Positions 10,859 to 22,099 of a stretch of 64,000 bases of DNA are shown here, piece after piece. The stretch is from Larix kaempferi (taxonomy: Eukaryota; Streptophyta; Pinopsida; Pinales; Pinaceae). Under the pieces are notes generated by a model. The model was given only the letters and a program-made list of their open reading frames with translations, made no database searches and had not been told where the DNA came from. A program made the position numbers and the translations under genes. Within the stretch, counting starts at the first letter, position 1, and every line of letters starts with the position of its first letter. The stretch is from assembly GCA_027924585.1 (NCBI GenBank), contig BSBM01000865.1, positions 6,251,001 to 6,315,000 on the forward strand. The letters are read 5' to 3'.

Positions 10859-12572
10859 GGCTCGAGACCTATGATAGGAGGTATCAAGTGATGATGATCT
10901 GTGTCGGTGACAGGTGGTGTCAAGTGAACCGTGCTGTGGGGGCTCGCCCCTGAGGCACCGAGAATGTCTCAGGGACTCAATGGTGACAGATGGTGTCTAA
11001 TCTCTGTGGGTTGAGGTGAGTGAAAAACAGCTCAAAAATCCTAATGCAACCGAGTGTGCAGAAGGAGAGCTCAAAAAAAAACAAGGCACTCAGGCCAACA
11101 ACCAACTCAAAACACCTACTGTAACAGCTGTGCTACAATAGGTGGAGTATCAACAAAGATGGTCAGAATACCAACAAGCAGCAGGTTTCCAAAAAATGAA
11201 AAATGGTGGACTCACTAGACCAAAAGGTGGTAAGGGAGCAAGCAAACACCTAACTAAAAAGTATTCTGACTCAACTAGACATATCCTCTGCAAGGTGATG
11301 AAATCCAAGTCAGACAATATGAATAGGAAATCCAAGTGGCTAAGGTATCCCCCTACCGGGAGGGACACCGGGTAGTCAATCCTAGAAGAATGGCAACTAA
11401 GATACCCCGTTCATGACACGTCCAGAAAGGTGAATCTGTCGTTTGGTCCTTTTACCGCAATACCCCTATACAGGGATATCCGGAGAACTGGGAAAGGTAT
11501 CCCTTCGGTTACTGAATGGAGTGCGGTATTCCACTCAGGCCTCCGGAACCAGTCTCGTGACTTCAACCCTCCTAGGGGAGAGGCCCTCTGGTAAACTGGT
11601 TGTGACCGTGCCAAAAATTACTAGGGGATTTTGGTTCCCTAAGTGGACAACAACTATGTCTCAAGTGTAAGTGACCGAGGGGTGTTATTGGAAGCCTATC
11701 CCCCCGATCCTACCTAACTACAAAGATTCTTTTTTGTTCCCCAAGTGGGGTTAGAATATTGGTTGAGTTAAGTATTTTTTAAGGCTCACTTGAGTTATGT
11801 GTCAGAGTGTGTGCTCGTGAGGTGATGAACCCAAATAAAAAGTGCCACAAGGGGGGCAACTTTCTAATTAACAAAACTGAAATTTAACATGCAAAATTTT
11901 CTGAATTAAAATATTAAAATTTTAAAAAGATTCTGTAAAGGGTATAGAAATTATGTTGCAGAAAAGGCTGTAGGGAAGGATGGCTGCAGGTTGACAGATG
12001 GCTGTGCAGAAAATATTGCAGCAGAGAGGGTTGGGTTCAAAACTGGAAAAAAAAACAGAAATCAGACCGCGGGTTTGCAGCGGAATTGAGCAGTCGGACC
12101 GCAGGTTTGAGGGAAACAGGCGCGGACAGGACGCAGGTTTTTGGCCGACAGAGGCAGTCGGGCCGTCGAAAACAGGGGAAAAGCCGCAGTCGGGCCGCTG
12201 GAAACAAGGGAAAAGCCGCAGTTGGTACACCGGAAAAAGGTTCACAGACGAGATCAGGACGCGGGAAGGGGGACGAAAGTCGCAGTCAGGAGGCGGGAAA
12301 ATGGCCGACAGGCGCAGTCAGATCGCAGCAAACAGGCTGATTAGCCGCGGTCGCACCACAGGTAATAGACTTGAATTCGCCGGTAGGGCGCCGGAAACGG
12401 TCTGAGAGCCGCGGTAGGGTCGCAGGTAAAGGCCTGAAAGACGCGGTTGGGACGCGACTGCAGAGGGAAAAGTTGCGGTGTACGGCAGCCGAAAGGGACA
12501 ACCGAAAGGGAAAAACGAGAAATTATTGCAGAAAACTTAAAATTTTTTTTAAACAAAAACCAGAAATTCAAA
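10859..12572 (-). promoter_or_regulatory. Long 5' leader of the gag-only element, with CpG-rich repeats at 12050-12480
   Basis: About 1.7 kb between primer site and gag. The primer-side part (12050-12480) is strikingly rich in CG and CNG sites compared with the AT-rich surroundings. It consists of degenerate ~33-bp units with the cores GCCGCAGTCGGGCCGC and GGAAACAGGG. Short frames here overlap in several phases and look like repeat artefacts. Confidence 0.65.
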
Positions 12573-12588
12573 CCCAGCGGAGTCGCCA
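12573..12588 (-). other. Primer binding site, tRNA-Arg type
   Basis: Minus strand TGGCGACTCCGCTGGG, four bases from the LTR. It fits the 3' end of plant tRNA-Arg (CCAGNGGAGTCGCCA type), a primer used by several Ty3-type lineages. Confidence 0.75.
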
Positions 12589-12592
12589 AAAC

Positions 12593-13324
12593 TGTAGCTA
12601 GGGCTTTACCCCTAGCTTGTGCGAAAGAGCACCTACTAAGGAGAAGGGACTCCTTAGTAGCAGTTCAGTAAACAGTAAATTAAATGCTAATACAATGTAA
12701 ATTCTAAACTATCATGAGCATTAAGAGACATAACAAAACATGTAAAATAAATGGTTTTTATATTAATGTTACCTCCAAAGTGAAGGTTGATGAAGCTCTT
12801 ACAATGTCCAAGAGGGTTGCTCCAAGCTCCAACTTGCTCCTTCTCTTTCTCCAATGGTGGGAATGGGCCAAAAGGGGCTCTCAAGGTGAAAGTAGTTCAA
12901 TGGTGAACTAGGGTTTCGAGAGAGATTTTGGCAGAGAGGGTATACTTGATTGTGGATATGAAATAAGGGGTCTCCATCACCTATTTATAGTTTTTTGGTG
13001 GTGGAGTGCTGGCCCATGGTTTTGGGAACCATATGGTTTAGGGCAGTTGTATAACGTTTTTTCCTCCTTTTCCTCATTATTTTATATTTTTTATTCCCTT
13101 TTTAAAGGGTTTTTTCTATTTTTAGAGGAATTTTGGATATTTTTGGAGGAAAAAGGGGTTTTTTAGCCTTTTTGAGGCTTTTTTGATGGTTTTGTGGCAT
13201 TTTGGAGGCATTTTAGGCCTTTTGGGGGCTTTTTAGGATTTTTAAGGGAAACATGGTAGGAAAATGAACAAATGAGCCATGTAATGGGGAAGATGAGGTA
13301 GTGAACACTTTTTGAGTGTTAACA
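12593..13324 (-). repeat. 5' LTR of the gag-only element (732 bp)
   Basis: Starts TGTAGCTAGGG, ends GTGTTAACA, and pairs with 7435-8180. Promoter function is expected from position only. Confidence 0.95.
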
Positions 13325-13329
13325 ATATT

Positions 13330-13635
13330 AATAAGTGAACCATATATTTTACCAATGGAGTTTATGGTATCCTTGTGTAGGTTTTGGGTTTGATTCCCAT
13401 GGATCAAAAACCATAACATATTTAACCATATTGTTTGAACTTTTGAACCATTTTTGAACCATTTTAACTTTCCTTGTCAAAACTTCAAATGCTGACAACT
13501 TCTTCATCTGGAGGTCGTTTTGCACGAAACAAGCGTCGACGGAAAGCTGTCGATGAGATATTTAGCAGGGTAACCTTTCAACTGATGTTTGAAGAGTTTA
13601 AATATGGTCTATGATGAGATGATCCTCTTGGATCA
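13330..13635 (-). repeat. LTR copy A, distal part
   Basis: Continuation of the LTR interrupted at 7434, ending TTGGATCA. It matches 16762-17067. Confidence 0.85.
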
Positions 13636-13927
13636 AACCTTCCCACTGAGAAGCTTTTGGACCACCAAAAGCATTGAATAATTATGCAATCAAGTGAAGA
13701 CATGTTCGTCTCACTTGTCCTGTATCACGTGTCCATTCTTGGAACCTGTACATCTGAATCATCATGACAAAAATCAACACTGTACAAAAATTGTTCAATA
13801 CATTAACCCCTTTTTCAACAAAATCTTCATTCAATATTGTAGGAACCAACCATATACTACTGATTAGTAATAAGCTAAATATCAACATTGAACATGTGAA
13901 AGAGTTTGTACCCATATCATGCTTATG
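13636..13927 (-). other. Purine tract and 3' noncoding remnant
   Basis: On the minus strand CAGTGGGAAGGTT directly precedes LTR copy A, a plausible polypurine tract. The rest is decayed, without RT, RNase H or integrase sequence, so most of pol was lost between protease and the 3' LTR. Confidence 0.55.
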
Positions 13928-14686
13928 TTATACCATATGAACATTATCAACTAGAATAGGTGTATTATGGTGCAAAGACACTTCCTCTTCATGCTTATGA
14001 TTATTTTCTTCCTTAACTTGCATAAAAATAAGTGCCAAATTCCAACTTGCATTAACAATCCTTTTCAATTGTTGTGTAGTTCTCATTGATCTGTCATTTT
14101 TTACTGAATGTGAATGTACTATGTACTCAATTCCTTCCTTAAATAAATGATATTGATTATGTTCTTTGTAGAAGATTGGATTTTGATCATATAAGTATGG
14201 GCTACCCAACACAATTCCACAGATATCTAATGGAACCACATCAAATTGAACTTCATCTACAAACTTGGATGTAATTGCAAACTTTAGATCACATTGTCTT
14301 ATTACTTGTAATCTTTTATCTTTGCATACCCAGCCTAATGGATAAGGTTTCTTGTGTGGTTTAGTTGTTAATCCCAATTGCTTAACTACTTATTCTGAAA
14401 TAAGATTATCTTGATATCCACTATCTATGAGTGTGTCGATCTTAGTTTGTTTAGTAATCACCCTTATATGAAACAATGCATTCCTTTTTCTATCCTTATA
14501 ATTGTCATGATCTTTAGAAGTAGAAGCAAATGAAGAACGAATGTTAGAATCATTACCAACAATAGCTTTACCTTTCACACCTACGATTGATATCTTTGGT
14601 TCGTCCTCAGAATCTGATCCAAGGTCCTCAACGATAACTGTAGCTTTTTGCTTCCCTTTACGATCCTTAAACAACTTCGCTTTCAA
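13928..14686 (-). pseudogene. Ty3-type aspartic protease region
   Basis: Two frames separated by one TAA. The first (14686-14390) is a charged linker ending IDTLIDSGYQDNLISE, the retropepsin active site (DSG; Tyr where Ser or Ala is usual). The second (14377-13928) carries VVPLDICGIVLGSPYLYDQN, the block at the end of plant Ty3 protease domains (LGxPWxxxxN type). Upstream lie the zinc knuckle and gag in the expected order; downstream pol is missing. The stop between the halves makes it inactive. Confidence 0.85.
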
Positions 14687-14689
14687 TTC

Positions 14690-14760
14690 TGGATGTAGCT
14701 TCCAACAATGTTATGCATCATGTCCATCTCCCTGACAATGAGAACAAGAAATCTTCGTGT
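14690..14760 (-). pseudogene. Gag zinc knuckle
   Basis: Minus-strand reading gives CSHCQGDGHDA followed by a stop in place of one residue and then HCWKLHPELK, a CX2CX4HX4C nucleic-acid-binding knuckle. All four metal ligands are present; only the stop (TAA) breaks it. Confidence 0.8.
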
Positions 14761-14869
14761 CCCCTTTATTCAAGGTAGCTGTATGATTTCTCTTCCCTTT
14801 GTCTTTTCCTTCTTTCAACTTACTGAATTCAACTAAAAAAAATCATCATGAACATTCTTCCCCTTGGAT

Positions 14870-15733
14870 TCAATGTGTGTGGCTTGAACAAATACTCCAT
14901 CCAGGTTAGTAGGATTAAACATAAGTATTGTATGACGCAAATAACTATGTAATCCTCCAATAAACTTGAGAAGAGTTTCTTGAGTGTAGAGAGGTATACC
15001 CGAAATCAAAGCTCTCTTTCTGAATTCCTAAGTGTATTCTTGTACATTTTGACCTTTACCTTGCCTTAAATTTTACCAATCCATCATGGCTTGATGTATG
15101 TAACCTAATGGATAAAACGTCTTCTTTAACGCAGTAGTAAATTTATACCAAGAAGAAATAATTTTACCTTTGTTAAGGATTCCTTCCCGTGTCTTACTCT
15201 CCCACCAGATGAGTGCAGTACCTCCCAAATGAAAAAGTAGCCAATTAGATCTTTGTACTATCATCTACAAGCTTTTGAATCTTGCAATACACTTCAATCT
15301 ATCTGATCCAATCATCTAGTTTTTCTGCGTTAAGTTCACCATTATACATAGGAAAATCAAACTTAAGAGCAAGTTTCAAATAAGGTAAATCAGACTTAAT
15401 CTTCTCAGTTTGTTTATTTGACCTAGAAGTATTGGAACTTCCAAAAGAGGAAGAAGAAGATGGAGAAGAAGGTTCAGAAGGGCCTCCTCATTTTCCTGTG
15501 GCATCATTCTCTGCTTTCTCCTTCTTTATTTTATACTTTTCCAACCTCTCTTGATAATCTGCAAACAACTTTTCAACTCTATTTACCATCTGATAGAAAT
15601 CTTTGTGGAAATCCTTCTCATGTTCTACTCGGTAGTCTTCATCTTCCATTCTTTTTCTTCTTCTTGAAACAATCTCTAGATCAAACTCTTCAAGCTCTCC
15701 TTCACCTCTCTGAAGCCTAGATCTTGTTAACAT
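14870..15733 (-). pseudogene. Ty3-type gag, decayed
   Basis: Starts at 15733 with a Lys/Glu/Arg-rich N-terminal part (LEEFDLEIVSRRRKR ... FYQMVNRVEKLFADYQERLE, probably helical or coiled). It continues through broken frames to WLLFHLGGTALIWWESKTRE and FTTALKKTFYPLGY (15264-15073), which correspond to the AxxWW...FxxxFxP core of retrotransposon gag. The leader and primer site are just upstream (15763). Frameshifts and stops between 15264 and 15488 make it a pseudogene. The start of the same gag is repeated at 5932-6440. Confidence 0.8.
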
Positions 15734-15762
15734 TCACAAATTCACAATGCAATGGTTAAGCT

Positions 15763-15774
15763 GCTCTAATACCA
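15763..15774 (-). other. Primer binding site of LTR copy B (one mismatch)
   Basis: Minus strand TGGTATTAGAGC, one base from the initiator-Met consensus, followed by AAGT and the LTR. Confidence 0.75.
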
Positions 15775-15778
15775 AACT

Positions 15779-17067
15779 TGATCTAAACATTATCCAGGAT
15801 CTTTCTAACCAATATTTGCATGTGAATGTTTTAAATGCTAAAATCCATTAAAGAGGCTTAAATAAGAAATTTAAAGAGCATATTTGAAGCACATAAGAAA
15901 ATAGAAGAGATATGCAAACCAGAAAATGAAGACAAGAGATGATAACGGAGTTCACCCTTCTTGGGATACATATCCGGGTCGCTTCCAATGAGAAGGCCGA
16001 TCTTATTAAGTCTTCAAAGGTTACAAATTGATTTTTCTAGAAACAATTCTGAATTCAGACTATCAAACGCAGAAACAGACTACACCACTGCGTCTGTCTC
16101 AAAATTCTGAGAAAAACGAGTATAAACTCGAATACCTTTTTCTGAGATCTCCTCTGGCACACAAATCGAGACAAACTTCAGCACATAAGACAAACTGTAC
16201 AGACTGTGTATGGATTCCTCCTCAAGATCCGTTCCCATTAATGGCCTCTGTGCCTTGGGATTCATGCATGTACTTTTCATTGGAAACTATGCAATAACGT
16301 GTTGTGTATTCAACCCTGAACTTGGTCGTGGCTTGGAATTTCGTGGTTGTTTTATAACATACTCGCGTTACCACCTTTTAAAAAATCGCGTCGTTTTATA
16401 AGCAACGGTGGGGCAGTGCCCCAGTGGTAAAGTGTTGCAATATTGGGGGAGAGGTCCCAAGGTCAACCCGCGGGACTCTCCTCCCTCCACCATGTTTTAA
16501 ACGGTGGCATATATTATTTGTAACCACGTTGATATATGGTTAAAACTATATTTCAATGTGGCATTGAATATATTTATGATAAGGTTTATTTAGTTTACAC
16601 CATGGCACATTTGAATGTTAATGCGATATGGTTTATGATATGGTTTCTTACATTGGTTTGTTATCATATGGTTCCATATTGCACTATGGATAGGGTTTAT
16701 GATATATGATTTATATAGTTCTCAAATGGGGCCTCCCCATTTTATAATATTAAACCATATTAATAAGTGAACCATATATTTTACCAATGGATTTTATGGT
16801 AGCCTTGTGTAGGTTTTGGGTTTGATTCCCATGGCTCCGAAACCATAACTTCTTTAGCCATATTTTTTGAACTTTTCAACCATTTTTTAACCATTTTAAG
16901 CTTCGTTGTTGAAACTTCAAATGCTGACAACTTCTTCATCTGGAGGTCCCTTTGCACGAAACAAGCGTCGACGGAAAGCTGTCGACAAGCCCTTTTCCAT
17001 GGTAACCTTTGAACTGATGTTTGAAGACATTAAATCTGATCGACGATGAGATGATCCTCTTGGATCA
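15779..17067 (-). repeat. LTR copy B (1289 bp)
   Basis: Ends TGATCT...TTGGATCA and pairs with the interrupted copy A (6457-7434 plus 13330-13635). It contains repeated GATATGGTTTAT and ATATGGTT stretches. Confidence 0.85.
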
Positions 17068-18429
17068 GTCAAGGTACGTTGGATGTTGTAAACATTAGGA
17101 GGATAATGATATGATATCGATTCTATTTGATTTACATTGTGATTTCCAAATATTGGCACAAAAGTCAGGACTTACAACTCACCTAGAGTGGTTGTTCTAT
17201 GACAGGGATCGTAGAACAATGATTGCACAATATATTTGATTAGGGGTGTTGAACCTAGTGATATCAAGAGGGGTGGAGGCATTTCCCACTGTGTATCCTT
17301 TGAAACCTGGAGTCATGGTAGGGTTGTGATAATTCAATCTCCTTAAGACATGTGATGATGACTGCCATTTTCCTAATGGGGAAGCTTGGTCGATGTAATA
17401 AACAGTTCCTCTTATAGGTTCTATCTAGGGTTAGGTCAATATAGTTGATGCTCTATAAGATTCCAGTAGAAGAAGGATAGGATGTGGAAGGTAGTTGTGA
17501 ATTAGTAAGGAGGAAGAATATTAGTTAAAAATGTTGTAGAAGTTAACTATAACAAATTGATTAATTGTATGCGTTAAAATTATTTCTTTACTCATGTGTA
17601 ATAATCTTTGTATGTTGTACAATTTGCAGTATATCAATGTAAACTAGTTAGTGAGTTGTTGATGTGGAATATTGACTTCCTGTCTTTTACGCTTGATTTT
17701 AAACATTATACAAGAATGATGCATATTTAGTTGTTCTTTCACATATTGATTGTAAGCATTGAGAATTTATGCAATAAGAACAATGGATGTTGATTATTAG
17801 TAACCATGCAAAAGATGTATATGTTGGACACATTTATGCCCTTGTGCAGGTACATTAGTATGATTCATTAGTGCAATAGTTATTAGTGATTGGGTAAATT
17901 TTAAATGAATTGTTGAAGTACTATATGTATGTTAAATATTTAATCATTGGTAACATATTTATGTAAGTGTGTGTGGGTACATTTTCATGGTTTACAAGGA
18001 TATGACATACGAGATACATTTAAAAGATAATCAAATTAAAAGGATTGTTGAAATATTTCATATACAAATTTATATATATGTAAGTATGATAAGTATTTGG
18101 ATACTATGAACATGAATACAAGTACATAAATAATATAACATATTATATATGAAATATATTATTAACTTAGGTGGGGGAGGATAATGCAATAAATGGGTTA
18201 ACTAGGAAAACTTTGATCAAAAGTAATTGTATATATTAATATATTTTGAATTAACAAATGGGAAAACTTTCAACACGCCAATTGTTTATTCAATATATTA
18301 TTTTGAATGAGTAGGGAATATTTCAACTCATATTACTTCTTATTTTAATATATTCTGACTTAATAGTTTGGAAAAATTGGAACTCACGATGTTTCTTTTT
18401 CGTTTTTCTTGTACATGGGAATTGACAGC
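17068..18429. other. AT-rich noncoding stretch, no gene seen
   Basis: No open frame or domain. A single perfect inverted repeat, TTGTTCTA/TAGAACAA (17192-17219, 12-base loop), stands out. The region outside the elements may be old host intergenic DNA. Confidence 0.5.
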
Positions 18430-18573
18430 TAGGATGGGATACCACTATACCCCTAGGTGCACCCACACATCCCACAAGCATGGGGAACAAGCAATTCTGG
18501 GTGTTTTGAACTTAAGACCTATATTACAACATATCCTCTCATTTTCAAGCTAATCATCAGCTGAGCTACACCC
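18430..18573 (-). repeat. tRNA-derived sequence, probable SINE head or tRNA pseudogene
   Basis: On the minus strand, 18573 to 18499 has the outline of a 75-nt tRNA. The acceptor arms GGGTGT and ACACCC are perfectly complementary. An A-box-like TAGCTCAGCTGATGA follows the 5' arm and a B-box-like AAGTTCAAAAC precedes the 3' arm. The D-arm 3' strand is mutated (GCTT instead of GAGC) and the anticodon stem is not convincing, so it should not be functional. Sequence downstream to about 18430 may be the body of a SINE. No poly-A and no target duplication were found, so the SINE call is tentative. Confidence 0.5.
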
Positions 18574-18593
18574 ATGGGACCGATCTCACGATG

Positions 18594-18641
18594 CTTATTA
18601 AATATATTTTTGGTCTTCTTGTTCATTTAATGTTTGTCATG
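18594..18641 (+). repeat. Remnant of a plus-strand copia 5' LTR end
   Basis: Matches the end of the LTR at 54386-54584: TATTTTTG, one mismatch, TCTTCTTGTTCAT, one mismatch, AATGTTT. It is directly followed by a perfect primer site, so it is the 3' edge of a 5' LTR whose remainder is lost. Confidence 0.6.
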
Positions 18642-18653
18642 TGGTATCAGAGC
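18642..18653 (+). other. Plus-strand primer binding site
   Basis: TGGTATCAGAGC on the plus strand, an exact initiator-Met site. It is the only copia primer site on this strand in the window, and suggests that 18654-18832, 41918-42458 and 51335-54385 belong to one disrupted plus-strand element. Confidence 0.65.
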
Positions 18654-18832
18654 CAAATATGATCCATGGATTGAGGGAGTTCTTTCTATCTAAATGAGAA
18701 ATCTGCTTGGATAAGTTGAGCTATGGCCAAGAAGTTATAAGAGACTGGGAGTTGATGATTGTGATGGAGTATGTGAATTCTGATAGACTACGTGAAGGGA
18801 AAATGATGCTGACATATTCGATGCTAGAAATA

Positions 18833-18925
18833 TGTTAAGTTTTAGCATAAATTCACAACAAGAGCATAAGGATCACTAAAAGAAACACAATCACAAGATA
18901 CACAAATATTTATCCTGGGAAACCC
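18833..18925 (-). repeat. 3' LTR of the outer copia element, first piece
   Basis: TGTTAAGTTTTAGC... matches the start of 41408-41917. It is cut after GGGAAACCC by the Ty3-type element and resumes at 33005 with TCATGGGG. Confidence 0.95.
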
Positions 18926-19955
18926 TGTTGGCGGGAAATAATACCCTATAGTGAGGAAATGGACACTATCAACTTAAGGGGGTGACAGGTAAGCATATTA
19001 ATTGTATTACAGAGATGTTTATGAATGGAAATAGATTAGAGACTTAGAGAACATACCTTATGAACGAATTTTGATCCTAGCTCTTGTCCAAGCTTGCGCT
19101 CAATCCTCAAGTCAATCTCCCGTTCGATAAACCTGCAACACAAGTACCTTTCTCAACGTATCTTGGCCAATATAATAATGATGAAATTGAACAATGATTC
19201 AAACATCAAGCATTAACCAACATGATCCAAATAAACACATAATCCAATAAGTACTTGATTTGGGACGAGAAAGATGTTTCAACCTTTTATTGTCAAAAGA
19301 AAATGAATGATACAAAGTATACCTGACTTTGCAGCATGCTCATGCAACCTGAGCTTGGGCTCTTACTCTTCTCTAGCTTGGGAATCTTCCAGCATTAACC
19401 TCCTCCAATACAAGCTTCTCTTATAACAGAGTCTTCTATGGCTTTCATGTCTAACCCCTATCTTTAATCATCCTTATATTTATAGGACAAGGGAGGCAGT
19501 TTAGGTCGAGAGGTGGTTGTAGGGGAAGTTGGGGAAGTTGGGAAACCAACTGCAACTAATCCCCATTCATCAAATTAATAATTTTTTGATCATAGTTTAA
19601 AGTGTGCGCTACTATTTCACAATGGAGTAGCGCCCAAGGTGTGACTATAGCGTTTAAAACAAGCGTTCAACACTTTTTAGATGTTGTGCGCTAGTCTACT
19701 GCATAGGAGTAGTGCCCATGAGGAGGTGTGCACAACTATTGCACACTGGAGTAAATCATGTGCGCTATTTTATTGAGGTGGAGTAGCACCCATGTCTCAA
19801 AATGATGTTTTTTAGGGTTTTTCTAGCTTGCAAGGAGATGGAGTAGGTCAAGGTGTCATCTAAGGTCATCACGCTCCTCCATCCAAGTTGTCCTTTTGTG
19901 TGATCAACAACACAAGGTGATCACGAATGGAGAGGTTCATATTTGACCTATAAAA
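18926..19955 (-). repeat. 3' LTR of the gag-protease element, with U3 hairpins
   Basis: Starts TGTTGGCGGGAAATA and ends CCTATAAAA (mutated from ACA). It contains imperfect copies of a GCGCTACT/AGTAGCGC stem-loop at about 19610-19790, better preserved in the right LTR. Confidence 0.9.
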
Positions 19956-19975
19956 AATGCCCCCTAATGTGTGAG
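19956..19975 (-). other. Polypurine tract of the gag-protease element
   Basis: Minus strand ATTAGGGGGCATT just before the LTR, the counterpart of 8181-8196. Confidence 0.75.
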
Positions 19976-21289
19976 GTCAGAGGGAAACGATGGCCGAAAT
20001 ACATTATAGTCCAAAGCCAGAGAGGAGCAAGGAACCGCGGAAGCAAGTCACAAGAACACCTGAAACAAAGATCAAGGTCAGTGAGCAATTACAATCTTGA
20101 CATCATATAGATGTGCAGTGTGATACAAATATGATCTCCGATACATAAAGAGGAGATGTATATATAGCATGGCCACTTGAAATACAAGCGTGGATCCATG
20201 TCAAACTGAGAGATCATAGCGATAACAACAAACTAGATCTATGTCTCATGGAGAGCCAAATATGAGTGAGGCTCAGGCTTGCACAAATTGGGTGATAACA
20301 TAATGAGGTGATGGCATCAACATCCCAAGGTCTTCATCCAAAACAACTCAAGGTACAAACCCTAGCCATGTGAATAGATGAGCTGACAGTCGAACATGGG
20401 GGGTATCGTTTGATTACCGGTCATTGATGTATATCGTTAACAAATGCGAGGGCTTCCACCGATAATGATGATGGGGCCCAAGGTACATAGTACGATCCTA
20501 CAAGTGTGAATAAGTGGAATTGGAGTCGAACACTCGAAAAACCTGTCGAATAAGAGACATTAATGTATTCTCATGATTCAACAGCGAGAAAAATTTCCAC
20601 TAGTGACTGCAATCTCCAAGGTACTAACCGAAACTCTAAACTTCATTCCCAGAGTAAAATGAGTTGATGTCGATGGGAAGAAGTCCATTGGAAGGGAGGC
20701 CTTAAGGAATCCTCCATCATCCAACTCGAGGGACACTCAACTGGTATGAGCTGATATGGAGTAATCAATAACAAGACTGACACTAGGATGGCCGACACAT
20801 GAGGTTAAGGTAAACTGCAAAATGGCCGACATAGGGTATATCCTTGAACAGTGAGCACGACACAAAGTGACTTAGGCAGTTTTCAACATCATGGGGAAAA
20901 TGATATAAGTCTGTAATGTAGGAGACATTAACAGACCCTCCATATGGTTGGAAGAATAACCAACCGGGGGAGCAAACAACTTGGATATCAGGTTCACCCT
21001 AAGGTCAAAAACTAAACCCAACCAACATGATAGACTCAAGTAGGTGCTATGTTCAAGGATAGAACTTACTGAACTTCCTTTGACACTAAAGATATGACAC
21101 ATCTTTCCCATCCCTTATTCTTTTTAGATAAAAGAATACCTTTCTTGTTGTCATAATGAGTCCAAGAAAGAATTAAAACTCAATAGATCCAACCATGTAA
21201 AAGTTTAACGATCCCATGGGAAGAAGACTCAGGACCTTCTTCGTTGTTTACAGAGTTCGAAGAAGAGATAGAAGATTACTCTATATTAT
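19976..21289. other. 3' noncoding interior of the gag-protease element
   Basis: The start (19976-20030) is similar to 8197-8250 of the smaller relative. No open frame corresponds to RT, RNase H or integrase. Short frames such as 20872-21111 have no recognisable domain. Confidence 0.5.
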
Positions 21290-21660
21290 TGATCTCTGGA
21301 TTTTAATATCGAGCCGAGATCTGTTCCTGCTCGCCGATGTTTTCAATTTTAAGGAGTCTGAAAAACTTAAACAATAACTCCATATACCTGCTCGTGGATT
21401 TTACTATCGAGCCCCAGCAAATTAATGCTCGCCGATGTTTTCCTGTTTATAGAATCTGAAAAACTTAAACAATCCTCTTTACACCTATCCATGGATTTTA
21501 TATCGAGCCTAGATTGGTCTGTGCTCGGCGATGTTTTCTTGTTTATAGAGTTGAAAAACTTAAACAATCCTCTATTTACCCTCTCGTGGATTTCACGTCG
21601 AGCCCAAGTAGGTGAAATGCTCGCTTTGTGTTTTCATGTTTAGGGAGCCTGAAAACCCTA
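21290..21660. repeat. About four tandem copies of an ~83-bp unit with CGAGC/GCTCG stems
   Basis: Units contain GGATTTTA, ATCGAGC, a variable loop, GCTCGCCGATGTTTTC and GAAAAACTTAAACAA. ATCGAGC pairs with GCTCG plus CGAT to make a hairpin in each copy, while the sequence between the arms changes from copy to copy. Confidence 0.7.
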
Positions 21661-21879
21661 AAGAAAGGCTCCAAAAGGTCCTTTTTCATATAGTTAGTCT
21701 CCTCCCCCGAAAAAGTATAAAACAAAGGAAGAAGAACTCTTCTAGCGCATACAGGAGTATACCTAGAGAATACCTTTTCCGTAATTTATCCACCTAGGCC
21801 TGGAAAAGGGGTAATTCTATACCTAAGTGGGTGTCACTTCAAATCCTTTAATGAGTCTGAAATGACAACTATACTCGGC

Positions 21880-22094
21880 AATCTTGTCATATTTAAAGAG
21901 TCTAACAAGAGCTTAGAGAGAACTCCATAATAATCTTTTCTTAAAATTTTAACGAGCCTGAAAAAGTAAACTTGTGACTTCCTTACTGCTTTTAACAAGC
22001 TCAAAGGAGAGATGGAAGAATGCTCATAGCCTCCTTACTGTTTTTAACGATCTTGAAGAAAAGGTGGAAGAATGCTCGTAACTTCTTTACTGTT
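21880..22094. repeat. 52-bp tandem array, left half (split by the nested element)
   Basis: Degenerate copies of a unit with AACGAGCTCGAAGTAGAGG, AGAAGAATGCTCG and CTTACTGTTTTT. The array continues at 25820 beyond the inserted element. Confidence 0.8.
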
Positions 22095-22099
22095 TTTAA

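Larger units (their letters stand above)
7435..13324 (-). mobile_element. Gag-only Ty3-type LTR retrotransposon (5.9 kb), complete ends
   Basis: Complete element with LTRs 7435-8180 and 12593-13324, a tRNA-Arg-type primer site, a purine tract and perfect target duplications atatt (7430-7434 and 13325-13329). The uninterrupted target can be read in the homologous LTR near 16755. Between the LTRs only gag is coded; no protease, RT, RNase H or integrase is found, and only about 850 bp remain between gag and the 3' LTR. This matches the terminal-repeat-plus-GAG type of non-autonomous plant element (TR-GAG), which needs a helper. By hand count the LTRs differ at about 11 substitutions plus indels of 2 and 12 bp. 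Confidence 0.9.
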
